Shown in pieces: positions 7,823 to 16,100 of a stretch of DNA of 64,000 nt (positions are counted from its first letter, which is position 1; each line of letters starts with the position of its first letter). Source of the DNA: Pseudomonas sp. AN-1 (lineage in GTDB: Bacteria > Pseudomonadota > Gammaproteobacteria > Pseudomonadales > Pseudomonadaceae); NCBI RefSeq assembly GCF_034057115.1, contig NZ_CP139195.1, forward strand, positions 4,340,001-4,404,000, in the 5' to 3' direction. The translations under genes were made by a program, and so were the position numbers. Under the pieces are notes generated by a model. The model saw nothing but the letters and a program-made list of their open reading frames with translations. It was not told the DNA's origin and did no database searches.

Positions 7823-9142
7823 TCAGTTGGCGTACTTGTAGCCGACCTCGCCGTGGCTGGAGAGATCCAGGCCGTAGACCTCGTGCTCCTCGTCGACGCG
7901 CAGGCCCCGGCACAGCAGCGCGGCGAGCTTGAACGCCAGCCAGCTGCTCAGCGCCGAGTAGAGGATGCTGAACAGCATGGCACCGCCGTTGACCGCCAGC
8001 TGGTCGAGCAGTCCGCGTCCTGCGGCGAAGCCCTGGCCGCCGAGGACGCTCATGGCGAACACCGGGGTGAGCAGGCCGCCGACGATGCCGGCGACGCCGT
8101 GCACGCCGAACACGTCGAAGGCGTCGTCCAGGCCGATCAGCGGCTTGAGCCTGTCGACGGCCCAGACGCAGATCGGTGCGGCGATCAGGCCCAGGCCGAT
8201 GGCGCCCATCGGGCCGACGAAGCCGCACGCCGGGGTGACCGCGACCAGCCCGGCGATGGCGCCGGACACCGCGCCGAACATGCTCGGCTTGCCGCGGTAG
8301 CTCCATTCGGCCAGCAGCCAGGCCAGCGCGCCGGCGCAGCTGGCCAGCATGGTGTTGACCATCACCAGCATGGCGAAGCCGTTGGCCGCCAGCACGCAGC
8401 CGCCGCAGAAGCCCAGCCAGCCGACCCACAGCAGGCAGCCGCCGGTGACGGTCATGGTCATGTTGTGCGGCGACAGGGTCGCGGTGCCGAAGCCGCGGCG
8501 CCGGCCGATCAGCCAGGCGCCGACCAGCGAGGCGATGCCGACGTTGAGGTGCACCACGTTGCCGCCGGCGAAGTCCTGCACGCCGAGGGCGAACACCCAG
8601 CCGCCGCCCCAGGCCATGTGCGCCATGGGGATGTAGTTGAGGGTCAGCCACAGCGCCATGAACACCATCACGGCGGAGAACTTCATGCGCTCGGCGAAGG
8701 AGCCGACGATGATCGGCGGGGTGATGGCGGCGAACAGCAGCATGAACAGGAAGTACAGCAGCTCGGGGATGCTGCCCTGCATCGAGTCCGGGCCGACGCC
8801 CTGCAGGAACAGCTTGTCGGTGCCGCCGATGAACGCCTGCAGCTCGCCGCCGTCGGTGAAGGTCAGGCTGTAGCCGTAGACGGCGAACAGCAGCGCCATC
8901 AGCGCGGCGCCGGAGAACACCTGCATCAGCACCGACAGCACGTTCTTGCTGCGCGCCATGCCGCCGTAGAACAGGCCCAGGCCGGGTAGGGTCATCAGCA
9001 GCACCACCAGCGCGCACACCACCACGAAGGCCGTGTCGCCGCTGTTCAATGTCGGGGCGGCGTCATCCGCCCATGCTCCGATGGAGCCCGATAGCAGGAG
9101 CGTGCCGATCAGGCTGCGACGCAGAAGTCCGAATCGCTTCAT
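7823..9142 (-). CDS. amt: Ammonium transporter (Amt/MEP family), in the TMA operon
   Basis: A 439-residue Amt family inner-membrane channel with a signal peptide (residues 1-25) and about 11 membrane helices. The two pore histidines are seen (H198 in VVHLN, H348 in FGVHGVAG), as are D190 and AHMAWGGG. The vestibule and Phe-gate segment, normally GWFGFNAGS, reads GWLGFCGGC: the gate Phe (F245) is kept, but the Ser that contacts the cation outside is Cys249 and the Asn is Cys246. It lies 48 bp after tdm and has no adjacent glnK, so it is probably part of tmm-tdm-amt. It may import methylammonium or ammonium or recapture leaked amine; the altered vestibule leaves selectivity open. Confidence 0.9.
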   Translation of the reverse strand: MKRFGLLRRSLIGTLLLSGSIGAWADDAAPTLNSGDTAFVVVCALVVLLMTLPGLGLFYGGMARSKNVLSVLMQVFSGAALMALLFAVYGYSLTFTDGGELQAFIGGTDKLFLQGVGPDSMQGSIPELLYFLFMLLFAAITPPIIVGSFAERMKFSAVMVFMALWLTLNYIPMAHMAWGGGWVFALGVQDFAGGNVVHLNVGIASLVGAWLIGRRRGFGTATLSPHNMTMTVTGGCLLWVGWLGFCGGCVLAANGFAMLVMVNTMLASCAGALAWLLAEWSYRGKPSMFGAVSGAIAGLVAVTPACGFVGPMGAIGLGLIAAPICVWAVDRLKPLIGLDDAFDVFGVHGVAGIVGGLLTPVFAMSVLGGQGFAAGRGLLDQLAVNGGAMLFSILYSALSSWLAFKLAALLCRGLRVDEEHEVYGLDLSSHGEVGYKYAN

Positions 9143-9190
9143 GGTCTGTTCCTCTGGTTGAGTGGTAAGCGATGAGCGGGGGAGCGGCGC

Positions 9191-11530
9191 TCAGGCGCGC
9201 ACGCGGCTCTTGTCCGGGTCGTAGAAGATCGGCGCGCACACCGTGGCGGCGATGCGCTTCTGCTGGCCGTCGAGCTTGCCGATCTCCACCGCCGTGCCGG
9301 GCGTGCAGTAGCCGATGTCCAGCCGGCACAGGGCGACGTTCCTGCCGGTGATCGGCGAGCGGGTGGCGCTGGTGACCACGCCGATCTGCGCGCGGCCGTC
9401 GTGCACGCAGTCGCCGTGCTGGGCTTGTTCGTTGCCCTCCAGCTGCAGGCCGACCAGCCTGCGCTGCGGGTGGGCGCTGCGGCGCAGCAGGGCTTCCCTG
9501 CCGATGAAGTCGTCCTGCTTGCTGTTCAGCGGCACGCAGAAGCCGATGCCGGCCTCGAACGGGTCGGTCTGGTCGCAGAACTCGTAGCCGGCGAAGATCA
9601 GCCCGGCCTCGATGCGCAGCATGTCCAGCGCGTGCAGGCCGAGCGGCACCAGCCCCATGGGCTCGCCGAGCTGCCACAGGCGCTGCCAGACCTGCATGGC
9701 GTCGCTGGGGTGGCACCAGATCTCGTAGCCCAGCTCGCCGGTGTAGCCGGTGCGCGAGACCATCAGCGGGCAGCCGTTGTAGTCGCCCAGGCGACCGACC
9801 AGGAAGCGGAACCAGCCGAGTTCCTCCAGTTGCGGCTGGCTGGGTGGCGTCCAGATCAGTTGGCTGAGCAGTTCGCGCGAGCGCGGTCCCTGCACGGCGA
9901 CGTTGTGGACCTGCTCGGAGGCCGACTTCACCCACACCTTCATGCCGAGCCGTTCGGCCTGCTGGCGCAGCCAGTCGCCGGCGAAGTCCTCGCCGCCGAT
10001 CCAGCGGAAGGCGTCCGGGCCCAGACGCAGCAGGGTGCCGTCGTCGAGCATGCCGCCGTGCTCGTAGCACAGCGCCGAGTAGACCACCTGGCCCACCGCC
10101 AGCTTGCGCACGTCGCGGGTCAGGCAGTGGTTGAGCAGCGCCTCGGCGTCCGGGCCGAGCACCTCGAACTTGCGCAGCGCGGAGAGGTCCATCACCGCCA
10201 CCCGTTCGCGGCAGCCGTGGTACTCCTCGATGGCGCCGAAGCCCGCGTAGTGGGTCGGCGTCCACCAGCCGCGGTAGTCGACGAAGTTGCCGGTCAGCGC
10301 GCTGGTGCCGGGATGGAAGCCGCTCTCGCGGGTCAGCACCGGGTCGGCGTCGGCGGTCTTGCGGGTGGCCATGGCCATGCTGAAGCGCTCCTTGGCGGAA
10401 TACACGCGGATGTGGATGTCGGTCGGCTGCCAGCCGTTGGCCGGGTCGATGTCGTCCGGGCAGGAACTGCTGGCGCACACCAGGTCGGTCAGCGCGCGCA
10501 GCAGCACGTAGTCGCCGGGGCGCGACCAGGGCTCGTCGACGGTCAGCTGCTGGTGGGCGTCGATGCCGGTGTTGAAGAAGAAGTTGATCGCCGGCCAGCC
10601 GGCCCGGGCGCCGACGCCATGGGCAGCCAGCGCGCGGCTGAGGTTGTCGCTGCAGTTGGCGTGGCCGAAGTAGCCCTGGCTTTCGTAGTAGCGCGCGGTG
10701 CAGGCGAGGGCGAAGGTGTCGTGGCGGCCGACGGTGTCGCGCACCACCTCGAGCATCGGCTGCAGGTTGCGGTCGAAGAACCTGGAGAACAGCCCCGGCC
10801 CGGGGTAGGCGTTGCCGTTGAGGGTGCGGGTGACCGTTGGGTCGAGGTCGATCTCGCGGCCGGCGTCGAGGCCGCGGCGGTCGAAGGCGACGAAGTCCGA
10901 GCACTGCCGCCCGGCCACGTCGAGCACCTGGAGGTACTGGCCGGCTTCGACCACGTAGTCGCGGGCCGTGCCGGGGCTGATGGTGAACTCGTCGATCACT
11001 TCGCCGAGCGGTGCCGGCAGCGGCGGCGCCAGCACGCTGCGCGGGTTGACGCGCTGGATGACCAGCCGCAGTTCGCTGGCGCGCTGCTGGCAGTCCACCG
11101 CGACCCGACCGCCGGGGGCGGCGACGATCACCAGCAGTTCGGCGCTGGCGGTGAGGCTGCGGGAGAAGCCGGCCGCGGTGTCGCTGTCCCACAGGCGGGC
11201 GGCGTCGGGCAACTGGCGGCAGTCGATGTCGCGCCGGGCCAGGCCGAGACGGGTTTGCAGCGATGCGGCGCTGGCCTCGCCGAGCAGCTCGGCGATGAAG
11301 CGCGCGCCGGGGCTGGCGCTCAGGCCGAGGGCGCTCAGGGCGGCACGGCCGCCGGCGAAGGCCAGCAGCTCGGCGCTCTGCCGGCCTTCGAGGTCGATCA
11401 CCTCGAGACGGTCGCCGGGCTCGAGGGCGACCACGGTCAGCCCGCCGGGGGCGACGCGGTGGCGTTCCAGCGCCGGGGCGCGGGCGAACAGCGCGGGTTC
11501 GCGCGGTCGGGAAATCACGGGCGTGTGCAT
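9191..11530 (-). CDS. tdm: Trimethylamine-N-oxide demethylase (aldolase)
   Basis: A 779-residue two-part enzyme that splits TMAO into dimethylamine and formaldehyde in the cytoplasm. The N-terminal half (to about 375) is DUF1989-like, and the C-terminal half (about 400-779) is a GcvT-type tetrahydrofolate domain that takes the formaldehyde. Cys277, Cys293 and Cys357 have the spacing (16 and 64) that I recall for the zinc ligands of Methylocella silvestris Tdm. The N-terminal half repeats itself: a VAPGG...VIDLEGRQSAELLAF segment at 27-58 mirrors ISPGT...VLDVAGRQCSDFVAF at 184-216. The start is set by AGGAG ten bases upstream. It lies downstream of tmm across a REP-rich gap of 157 bp and upstream of amt. 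Confidence 0.9.
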   Translation of the reverse strand: MHTPVISRPREPALFARAPALERHRVAPGGLTVVALEPGDRLEVIDLEGRQSAELLAFAGGRAALSALGLSASPGARFIAELLGEASAASLQTRLGLARRDIDCRQLPDAARLWDSDTAAGFSRSLTASAELLVIVAAPGGRVAVDCQQRASELRLVIQRVNPRSVLAPPLPAPLGEVIDEFTISPGTARDYVVEAGQYLQVLDVAGRQCSDFVAFDRRGLDAGREIDLDPTVTRTLNGNAYPGPGLFSRFFDRNLQPMLEVVRDTVGRHDTFALACTARYYESQGYFGHANCSDNLSRALAAHGVGARAGWPAINFFFNTGIDAHQQLTVDEPWSRPGDYVLLRALTDLVCASSSCPDDIDPANGWQPTDIHIRVYSAKERFSMAMATRKTADADPVLTRESGFHPGTSALTGNFVDYRGWWTPTHYAGFGAIEEYHGCRERVAVMDLSALRKFEVLGPDAEALLNHCLTRDVRKLAVGQVVYSALCYEHGGMLDDGTLLRLGPDAFRWIGGEDFAGDWLRQQAERLGMKVWVKSASEQVHNVAVQGPRSRELLSQLIWTPPSQPQLEELGWFRFLVGRLGDYNGCPLMVSRTGYTGELGYEIWCHPSDAMQVWQRLWQLGEPMGLVPLGLHALDMLRIEAGLIFAGYEFCDQTDPFEAGIGFCVPLNSKQDDFIGREALLRRSAHPQRRLVGLQLEGNEQAQHGDCVHDGRAQIGVVTSATRSPITGRNVALCRLDIGYCTPGTAVEIGKLDGQQKRIAATVCAPIFYDPDKSRVRA

Positions 11531-11581
11531 GCAAGGCTCCTGCGCGAGGGCGCGGCGGAAGTCTCCGGGAGGACAGGTCTC

Positions 11582-11682
11582 GTGGGGTGCGCCGCGCGCA
11601 CCGTGTGGTGGCGCCGTCGAGGTCCGGTGGGTGCGCCGTGCGCACCATCGGGCACGCGCGTGGTGCGCATGGCGCACCCTAC
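11582..11682. repeat. Cluster of three REP elements between tmm and tdm
   Basis: GTGGGGTGCGCC...GCACC (11582-11602) and GGTGGGTGCGCC...GCACC (11626-11646) are direct copies; GGTGCGCATGGC...CCTAC (11662-11682) is inverted. They fill most of the 157-bp gap inside the tmm-tdm operon and could set different levels of the two enzymes. Confidence 0.6.
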
Positions 11683-11687
11683 GGGTG

Positions 11688-13058
11688 TCAGCCGACCGCC
11701 TTGAGCGACTGCTCCGGCTGGTCGGACAGGTAGGCGGCCATCGAGTCGTCCAGCGCGTCGAGCCAGGGGGTGTGGTGGGGGGTGGCCAGGGTGCCGGTCA
11801 TCAGCGAGCGATGGCACTTGTCGCGGTAGCCCATGATGTCCGCGTACTTGTCCTTCTTCCATTGCAGGAAGGTCTGGTTCACCGCGGCGATGTCGAAGCG
11901 CGGATAGTCGGTGGCGTCGATCAGCTGCTGGATGTACTTGCCCTGGAACTCGAACATTTCCCTGGCGTCCTGCAGGGTTTCCTCCTCGGCGCGCCAGGCG
12001 AGGTTCTCCGCGTGCATTTCCTCGCGCCCGGGCAGGGCGATGCGGCCGAGCAGCACGTCGCGCACGTACCAGGCCTGGGCGTCGAACATGTTGAAGCTGT
12101 ACCACTGGTCCTGCATGCCCAGGTAGATCAGCTTCGGGTTGGGCTCCCAGAACACGCCCTTGTACAGGTTCAGCGGCCACAGGCGGTTGTCGGTCTTCAG
12201 GCACAGTTCCTCGGGCAGGAAGGGGAAGTGGTGCTTGTAGCCGGTGCACAGGATCACCGCGTCGATGTGCTTGTGGCTGCCGTCGGCGAACCAGGCGCTG
12301 TGACCCTCGACGCGCTCCAGCAGCGGCTTCTCCTCCCAGTTGGCCGGCCACCGGTAGCCCATGGGCGCGCTGCGGTAGCAGCTGGTGATCGAGCGAGCGC
12401 CGTACTTGTAGCATTGCGAGCCGATGTCCTCGGCCGAGTAGCTGGCGCCGACGATCAGCACGTCCTTGCCCTTGAACTCCAGCGCGTCGCGGAAGTCGTG
12501 GGCGTGCAGCACCCGGCCGGCAAAGCTCTCGAAGCCCGGGAAGTAGGGCACGTTGGGGGTGGAGAAGTGGCCGCTGGCGCAGACCACGTAGTCGAAGGTT
12601 TCCGCGTAGGTTTCGTGCTTCGTGTAGTCGTGCACGCTGACGGTGAACAGGCCGCTGGCCGGATCGAAGCTGACCTGGCGCACCGCGCTGTTGAAGCGGA
12701 TGTAGTCGCGCACGCCGGCCTTCTCCACGCGGCCCTTGATGTAGTCCCACAGCACTTCGCGCGGCGGGTAGGAGCCGATCGGCCGGCCGAAGTGCTCGTC
12801 GAAGGTGTAGTCGGCGAACTCCAGGCACTCCTTGGGCCCGTTCGACCACAGGTAGCGGTACATGCTGCCGTGCACCGGCTCGCCGTTCTCGTCGAGGCCG
12901 GTGCGCCAGGTGTAGTTCCACATGCCGCCCCAGTCCTGCTGCTTCTCGAAGCAGACCAGTTCGGGGATCTCGGCGCCCTTGGCCCTGGCGGACTGGAAGG
13001 CGCGCAGCTGGGCAAGGCCCGAGGGGCCGGCGCCGATGATGGCGATGCGAGTGGTCAT
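11688..13058 (-). CDS. tmm: Trimethylamine monooxygenase
   Basis: A 456-residue flavin-containing monooxygenase that oxidises trimethylamine to TMAO with NADPH and O2. It shows the FAD-binding GAGPSG at residues 9-14, the FMO signature [12 protein letters not shown] near 168-179, and the NADPH-binding GASYSAED segment near 190-197. Length is that of bacterial Tmm, shorter than eukaryotic FMOs. It is first of the tmm-tdm-amt operon and divergent from the HTH-PAS regulator. A palindrome GGGAAA-N5-TTTCCC lies 36 bp upstream of its start. AGGAGCTGACC precedes the ATG. Other FMO substrates cannot be excluded, but tdm as next gene makes Tmm very likely. Confidence 0.92.
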   Translation of the reverse strand: MTTRIAIIGAGPSGLAQLRAFQSARAKGAEIPELVCFEKQQDWGGMWNYTWRTGLDENGEPVHGSMYRYLWSNGPKECLEFADYTFDEHFGRPIGSYPPREVLWDYIKGRVEKAGVRDYIRFNSAVRQVSFDPASGLFTVSVHDYTKHETYAETFDYVVCASGHFSTPNVPYFPGFESFAGRVLHAHDFRDALEFKGKDVLIVGASYSAEDIGSQCYKYGARSITSCYRSAPMGYRWPANWEEKPLLERVEGHSAWFADGSHKHIDAVILCTGYKHHFPFLPEELCLKTDNRLWPLNLYKGVFWEPNPKLIYLGMQDQWYSFNMFDAQAWYVRDVLLGRIALPGREEMHAENLAWRAEEETLQDAREMFEFQGKYIQQLIDATDYPRFDIAAVNQTFLQWKKDKYADIMGYRDKCHRSLMTGTLATPHHTPWLDALDDSMAAYLSDQPEQSLKAVG

Positions 13059-13093
13059 GGTCAGCTCCTGGGAACGGTGAGTGGCGGATTCTT

Positions 13094-13110
13094 GGGAAAC
13101 AAAATTTCCC
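13094..13110. promoter_or_regulatory. Palindrome GGGAAA-N5-TTTCCC before tmm
   Basis: A perfect 6-5-6 inverted repeat 36 bp upstream of the tmm start, between tmm and the divergent regulator gene. It shares the GRGAA-N7-TTCYC pattern with the sites at 155-171 and 13272-13288. The rest of the 356-bp intergenic region (13059-13414) holds no gene that I can support. Confidence 0.6.
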
Positions 13111-13271
13111 GTTGCGAATTACGCTACCGTGACCGCGCCGCGGCGAAACTCTGCCGGTGGAGATACGCCGTTGGAGGTAGATCGGTGGCTGATCGGCGCT
13201 GAAGCACCGCGAACAGGCGGGCAACGGACGCTCTGCTTCGCGTTGGTGCAGGGGGGGGTGATATGCCTGGA

Positions 13272-13288
13272 GGGAAAGATGGTTTCCT
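13272..13288. promoter_or_regulatory. Near-palindrome GGGAA-N7-TTCCT before the HTH-PAS gene
   Basis: Third occurrence of the same half-sites, 126 bases before the regulator's start; nine of ten half-site bases fit GRGAA-N7-TTCYC. Suggests autoregulation or a second site for tmm. Confidence 0.5.
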
Positions 13289-13414
13289 GCAGGTTTCGCG
13301 CGGCGACGCGCCTGGGGCACGGAACTTGCTGCGTGGTTCCGGCGATCCTTTCTGCGAGGGACTACCCATGGCGTCGCACGCGAACATGCCCACCCGCCGG
13401 CTGGGAGAGCGGGG

Positions 13415-14029
13415 ATGATGGGCGCCCCGGGGCCGGGCGCGCCCGAGTTGACCGAACGGGAACGGCAGACCCTGGCGCTGATCGCCGAGGGCCTGAGCAA
13501 CAAGCTGATCGCCCGCCAGCTGGGCATCAGCGACGGCACGGTGAAGGTTCACGTCCGCCACCTGCTGAGCAAGCTCGGCCTGCATTCGCGCCTGGAGCTG
13601 GCGGCCTGGGCCCATCGTTCCGGCGAGCAGCGGGAGGCGTCGCTGCCGGAGGTGCGTCACCTGGCGGTCGGCCCGCAGGATCTGGGCAACCTGCTCGACG
13701 ACCTGCCGCTGATGCTCTACCGCTGCCGCAACGACCCGCACTGGAGCATGGCCTACGTCAGCGGCGGTTGCCTGGCGCTGACCGGCTACAGCCCCGCGCA
13801 GTTGGTCGGCAGCCGGCGGCTGAGCTGGAACAGCCTGATCCATCCCGCCGACCGCCAGCGGGTGTGGCTGGCGGTGCAGCGCGGCCTGCAGGAAGGCCGC
13901 CCCTTCAGCGTCGACTACCGCCTGCTGTGCGCCGACGGCAGCGAGCGTCCGGTGCAGGAGCGCGGCTGCGGCATCTACGCAGGCAGCGGCGAGGTGCTGG
14001 AGCTGGAGGGGGTGGTGATGGCGCGTTAG
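13415..14029 (+). CDS. LuxR-type HTH regulator with C-terminal PAS domain
   Basis: A 204-residue regulator with a LuxR/FixJ helix-turn-helix at residues 10-65 (LTERERQTLALIAEGLSNK, then TVKVHVRHLLSKLGLHSR) and a PAS domain at about 92-200 (YVSGGCLALTGYSPAQLVG and IHPADRQRVW). The domain order is the reverse of usual NarL or LuxR proteins, and there is no receiver domain. No in-frame upstream extension with a recognisable domain was found. It is divergent from tmm, so it is the best candidate regulator of methylamine oxidation; the PAS domain could sense an amine or redox state. A palindrome matching those before tmm and dmm lies 127 bp before its start. Confidence 0.85.
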   Translation: MMGAPGPGAPELTERERQTLALIAEGLSNKLIARQLGISDGTVKVHVRHLLSKLGLHSRLELAAWAHRSGEQREASLPEVRHLAVGPQDLGNLLDDLPLMLYRCRNDPHWSMAYVSGGCLALTGYSPAQLVGSRRLSWNSLIHPADRQRVWLAVQRGLQEGRPFSVDYRLLCADGSERPVQERGCGIYAGSGEVLELEGVVMAR

Positions 14030-14557
14030 CGGCATTCATCCAGGCCGACTCGCTACCTTGGTACTGGCTTTCCGTAGTGCTTTTGTAGTGCGGCAAAAAA
14101 AACGCTACAAAACTGTTGACGAGGGCCCATCCCGCATTGCAGGATGAAGCCACTCCCAGACGCGGGGGCCCTGGCAAGGGGTTCCAGCGTCTCTCCGGCC
14201 CACCAGCCGGACTCCCGTGCTTGTACTGCCCACAAGGCAGACTGATGAAGTTGACTGGCAAGTTCGTCTGCGGACGAGAAGCGCTGGTGAAACGTCTTCA
14301 TGATGCTGGCCAAGGCCGTATGCTGCTCGGTTGAGCCTTCCCGCATCTTCGAACGTCCACCTCCTGCTCCCCGACCCTGCGATCCCGCCGCAGGCTTCAA
14401 CGCTCTGCCGCCTTCTGTAGCTCGCTTGGATCAGCGCTACATCAGGCTCAGGTTGAGAGGCGACCCAGCGTGCACTCGTCGGCCTACCGCCGACGGTATC
14501 CGGGTCCACCCAAATTCAGAATCGACGTTTTCGACCGACAATTAAGGGGCTCACACC
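14030..14557. other. 528-bp region without a supported gene
   Basis: Between the HTH-PAS gene and the next hypothetical. It looks less GC-rich than its surroundings and has short open frames on both strands, none with a recognisable family or good ribosome site. It contains an inverted repeat TTTTGTAG (14081-14088) and CTACAAAA (14105-14112) with a run of A between. A decayed gene or mobile remnant is possible. Confidence 0.4.
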
Positions 14558-14887
14558 ATGAATCTGAACAACCAGCACACTCCCGAAGACCTGGCCAAGC
14601 TGTTCGCCACCCGCAAGGACACCCACGGCAGCCACATCCTGTGGATCAGCGAGTGCGGCGAGGTGCACCTGGACACCTTGGCACCGGAACTCGGCGAGGA
14701 CGAATTCGAGAAGCGCACCCCCGGCATGCGCGCCCGCCTGCGCACCTACCACCGCGGCAAGGGCTACGTGGGCAAGAAGGCCGCCGCCGACAAGGAATTC
14801 ATCGGCCGCGTGTACCAGACCCTGCAACAGGAATGGCCGGCGGTTCGCAGCCAGCCCGAGATCGCCTACATCGATCGCTACTGCTGA
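14558..14887 (+). CDS. Conserved hypothetical protein
   Basis: A 109-residue soluble protein, not recognised as a named family. It has no signal peptide or membrane segment and is rich in charged residues (ELGEDEFEKRTPGMRARLRTYHRGKGYVG is split here by position: about residues 46-74). An AAGGGG site about eight bases before the ATG supports the start, and a strong terminator follows 33 bp after the stop, so it is a single-gene transcription unit. Codon use is that of a native, well-expressed gene. Confidence 0.7.
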   Translation: MNLNNQHTPEDLAKLFATRKDTHGSHILWISECGEVHLDTLAPELGEDEFEKRTPGMRARLRTYHRGKGYVGKKAAADKEFIGRVYQTLQQEWPAVRSQPEIAYIDRYC

Positions 14888-14920
14888 TCGCGGCTGAAAC
14901 GAGCAACAACCCTCAGTTTT

Positions 14921-14952
14921 GCCTGACCCTCGCGGGTCAGGCTTTTTTTTTT
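14921..14952 (+). terminator. Rho-independent terminator
   Basis: GCCTGACCC-TCGC-GGGTCAGGC is a perfect nine-pair hairpin (14921-14942) followed by ten T residues. It ends the transcript of the 109-residue hypothetical gene. Confidence 0.95.
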
Positions 14953-15047
14953 GCGCGCTCATCCGCCTTCCGTCCCCTGGTCTGGCGAGCCACACCGGGC
15001 GGTCTTTACTGAATGGGTCATCCATCCGCTCGACGAGGGCCATCATC

Positions 15048-16076
15048 ATGGCCAAGACGATGAAAGCGGCGGTTGTCGCCGCATTCGGCAAGCCGCTGGA
15101 GATCCGCGAAGTACCGGTACCCACCCCCGGTCCCGGCCAACTGCTGGTGAAGATCGCCGCCTGCGGCGTCTGCCACACCGACCTGCACGCCGCCCATGGC
15201 GACTGGCCGGTCAAGCCCCAGCCACCGTTCATTCCCGGCCACGAGGGCGTCGGCCACGTGGTCGCCGTGGGCGCCGGGGTCACCCACATCAGGGAAGGCG
15301 ACCGGGTCGGCATTCCCTGGCTGCACTCCGCCTGCGGCCATTGCGAGCACTGCCTGGGCGGCTGGGAAACCCTCTGCCTCGCGCAACACAACACCGGCTA
15401 CTCGGTGAACGGCGGCTTCGCCGAATACGCGCTGGCCGAGGCCGAGTACGTCGGCCGTCTGCCGGACAACGTCGGCTTCGTCGAGATCGCGCCGATCCTC
15501 TGCGCCGGAGTGACCGTCTACAAGGGCCTGAAGATGACCGATACCCGTCCGGGCCAGTGGGTGGCGATCTCCGGCATCGGCGGCCTCGGTCACATGGCCG
15601 TGCAGTATGCCTGCGCCATGGGCCTGAACGTCGCCGCGGTGGACGTCGACGACGCCAAGCTCGAGTTCGCCCGGCGGCTCGGCGCCAGCCTCACCGTCAA
15701 CGCCCGCCAGCAGGACCCGGCGGCCTACCTGCAGCAGGAGGTCGGCGGCATGCACGGCGTGCTGGTCACCGCCGTCTCGGCGAAGGCCTTCGAGCAGGCC
15801 CTGGGCATGGCCCGCCGCGGCGGCACCGTCGCCCTCAACGGCCTGCCGCCCGGCGAGTTCAGCCTGTCGATCTTCGACATGGTGCTCAACGGCACCACGG
15901 TGCGCGGCTCCATCGTCGGTACCCGTCTGGACCTGCAGGAGGCGCTGGACTTCGCCGGCCAGGGCAAGGTGCACGCCACGGTCGCCAGCGAGCCGCTGGA
16001 AAACATCAACGACATCTTCGCCCGCATGCACAGGGGGCAGATCGAGGGGCGCATCGTCCTCGACTTCGGCGCCTGA
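15048..16076 (+). CDS. adhP: Zinc-dependent alcohol dehydrogenase (AdhP family)
   Basis: A 342-residue medium-chain alcohol dehydrogenase, probably cytoplasmic and NAD-dependent. The catalytic zinc motif is [16 protein letters not shown] with GHEGVGHVV following. The structural zinc site has the four cysteines in the segment [15 protein letters not shown]. The Rossmann motif is [12 protein letters not shown]. It resembles AdhA/AdhP of P. aeruginosa, which oxidises ethanol and other primary alcohols. The ATG start gives the usual [10 protein letters not shown]-terminus. It is convergent with the AraC-type gene, with a 24-bp gap. Confidence 0.88.
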   Translation: MAKTMKAAVVAAFGKPLEIREVPVPTPGPGQLLVKIAACGVCHTDLHAAHGDWPVKPQPPFIPGHEGVGHVVAVGAGVTHIREGDRVGIPWLHSACGHCEHCLGGWETLCLAQHNTGYSVNGGFAEYALAEAEYVGRLPDNVGFVEIAPILCAGVTVYKGLKMTDTRPGQWVAISGIGGLGHMAVQYACAMGLNVAAVDVDDAKLEFARRLGASLTVNARQQDPAAYLQQEVGGMHGVLVTAVSAKAFEQALGMARRGGTVALNGLPPGEFSLSIFDMVLNGTTVRGSIVGTRLDLQEALDFAGQGKVHATVASEPLENINDIFARMHRGQIEGRIVLDFGA

Positions 16077-16100
16077 GCCAGCCGCCGGGGCGGGCGTCGC

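Noticed and set aside
9401-11704. Long plus-strand frame opposite tdm
   Set aside because: Composition is typical antisense (Ala, Gly, Val, Gln, His rich); tdm on the minus strand has clear domain motifs and a ribosome site.
13094-13140. Sigma-54 promoter for tmm on the minus strand
   Set aside because: A GC/CC pair near 13112-13126 has the spacing off by one base, so the -24/-12 rule is not met.
14053-14400. Minus-strand frame of 115 residues in the gene-poor stretch
   Set aside because: No ribosome site, no known family, and it overlaps the A-rich inverted repeat; reported instead as an unexplained region.
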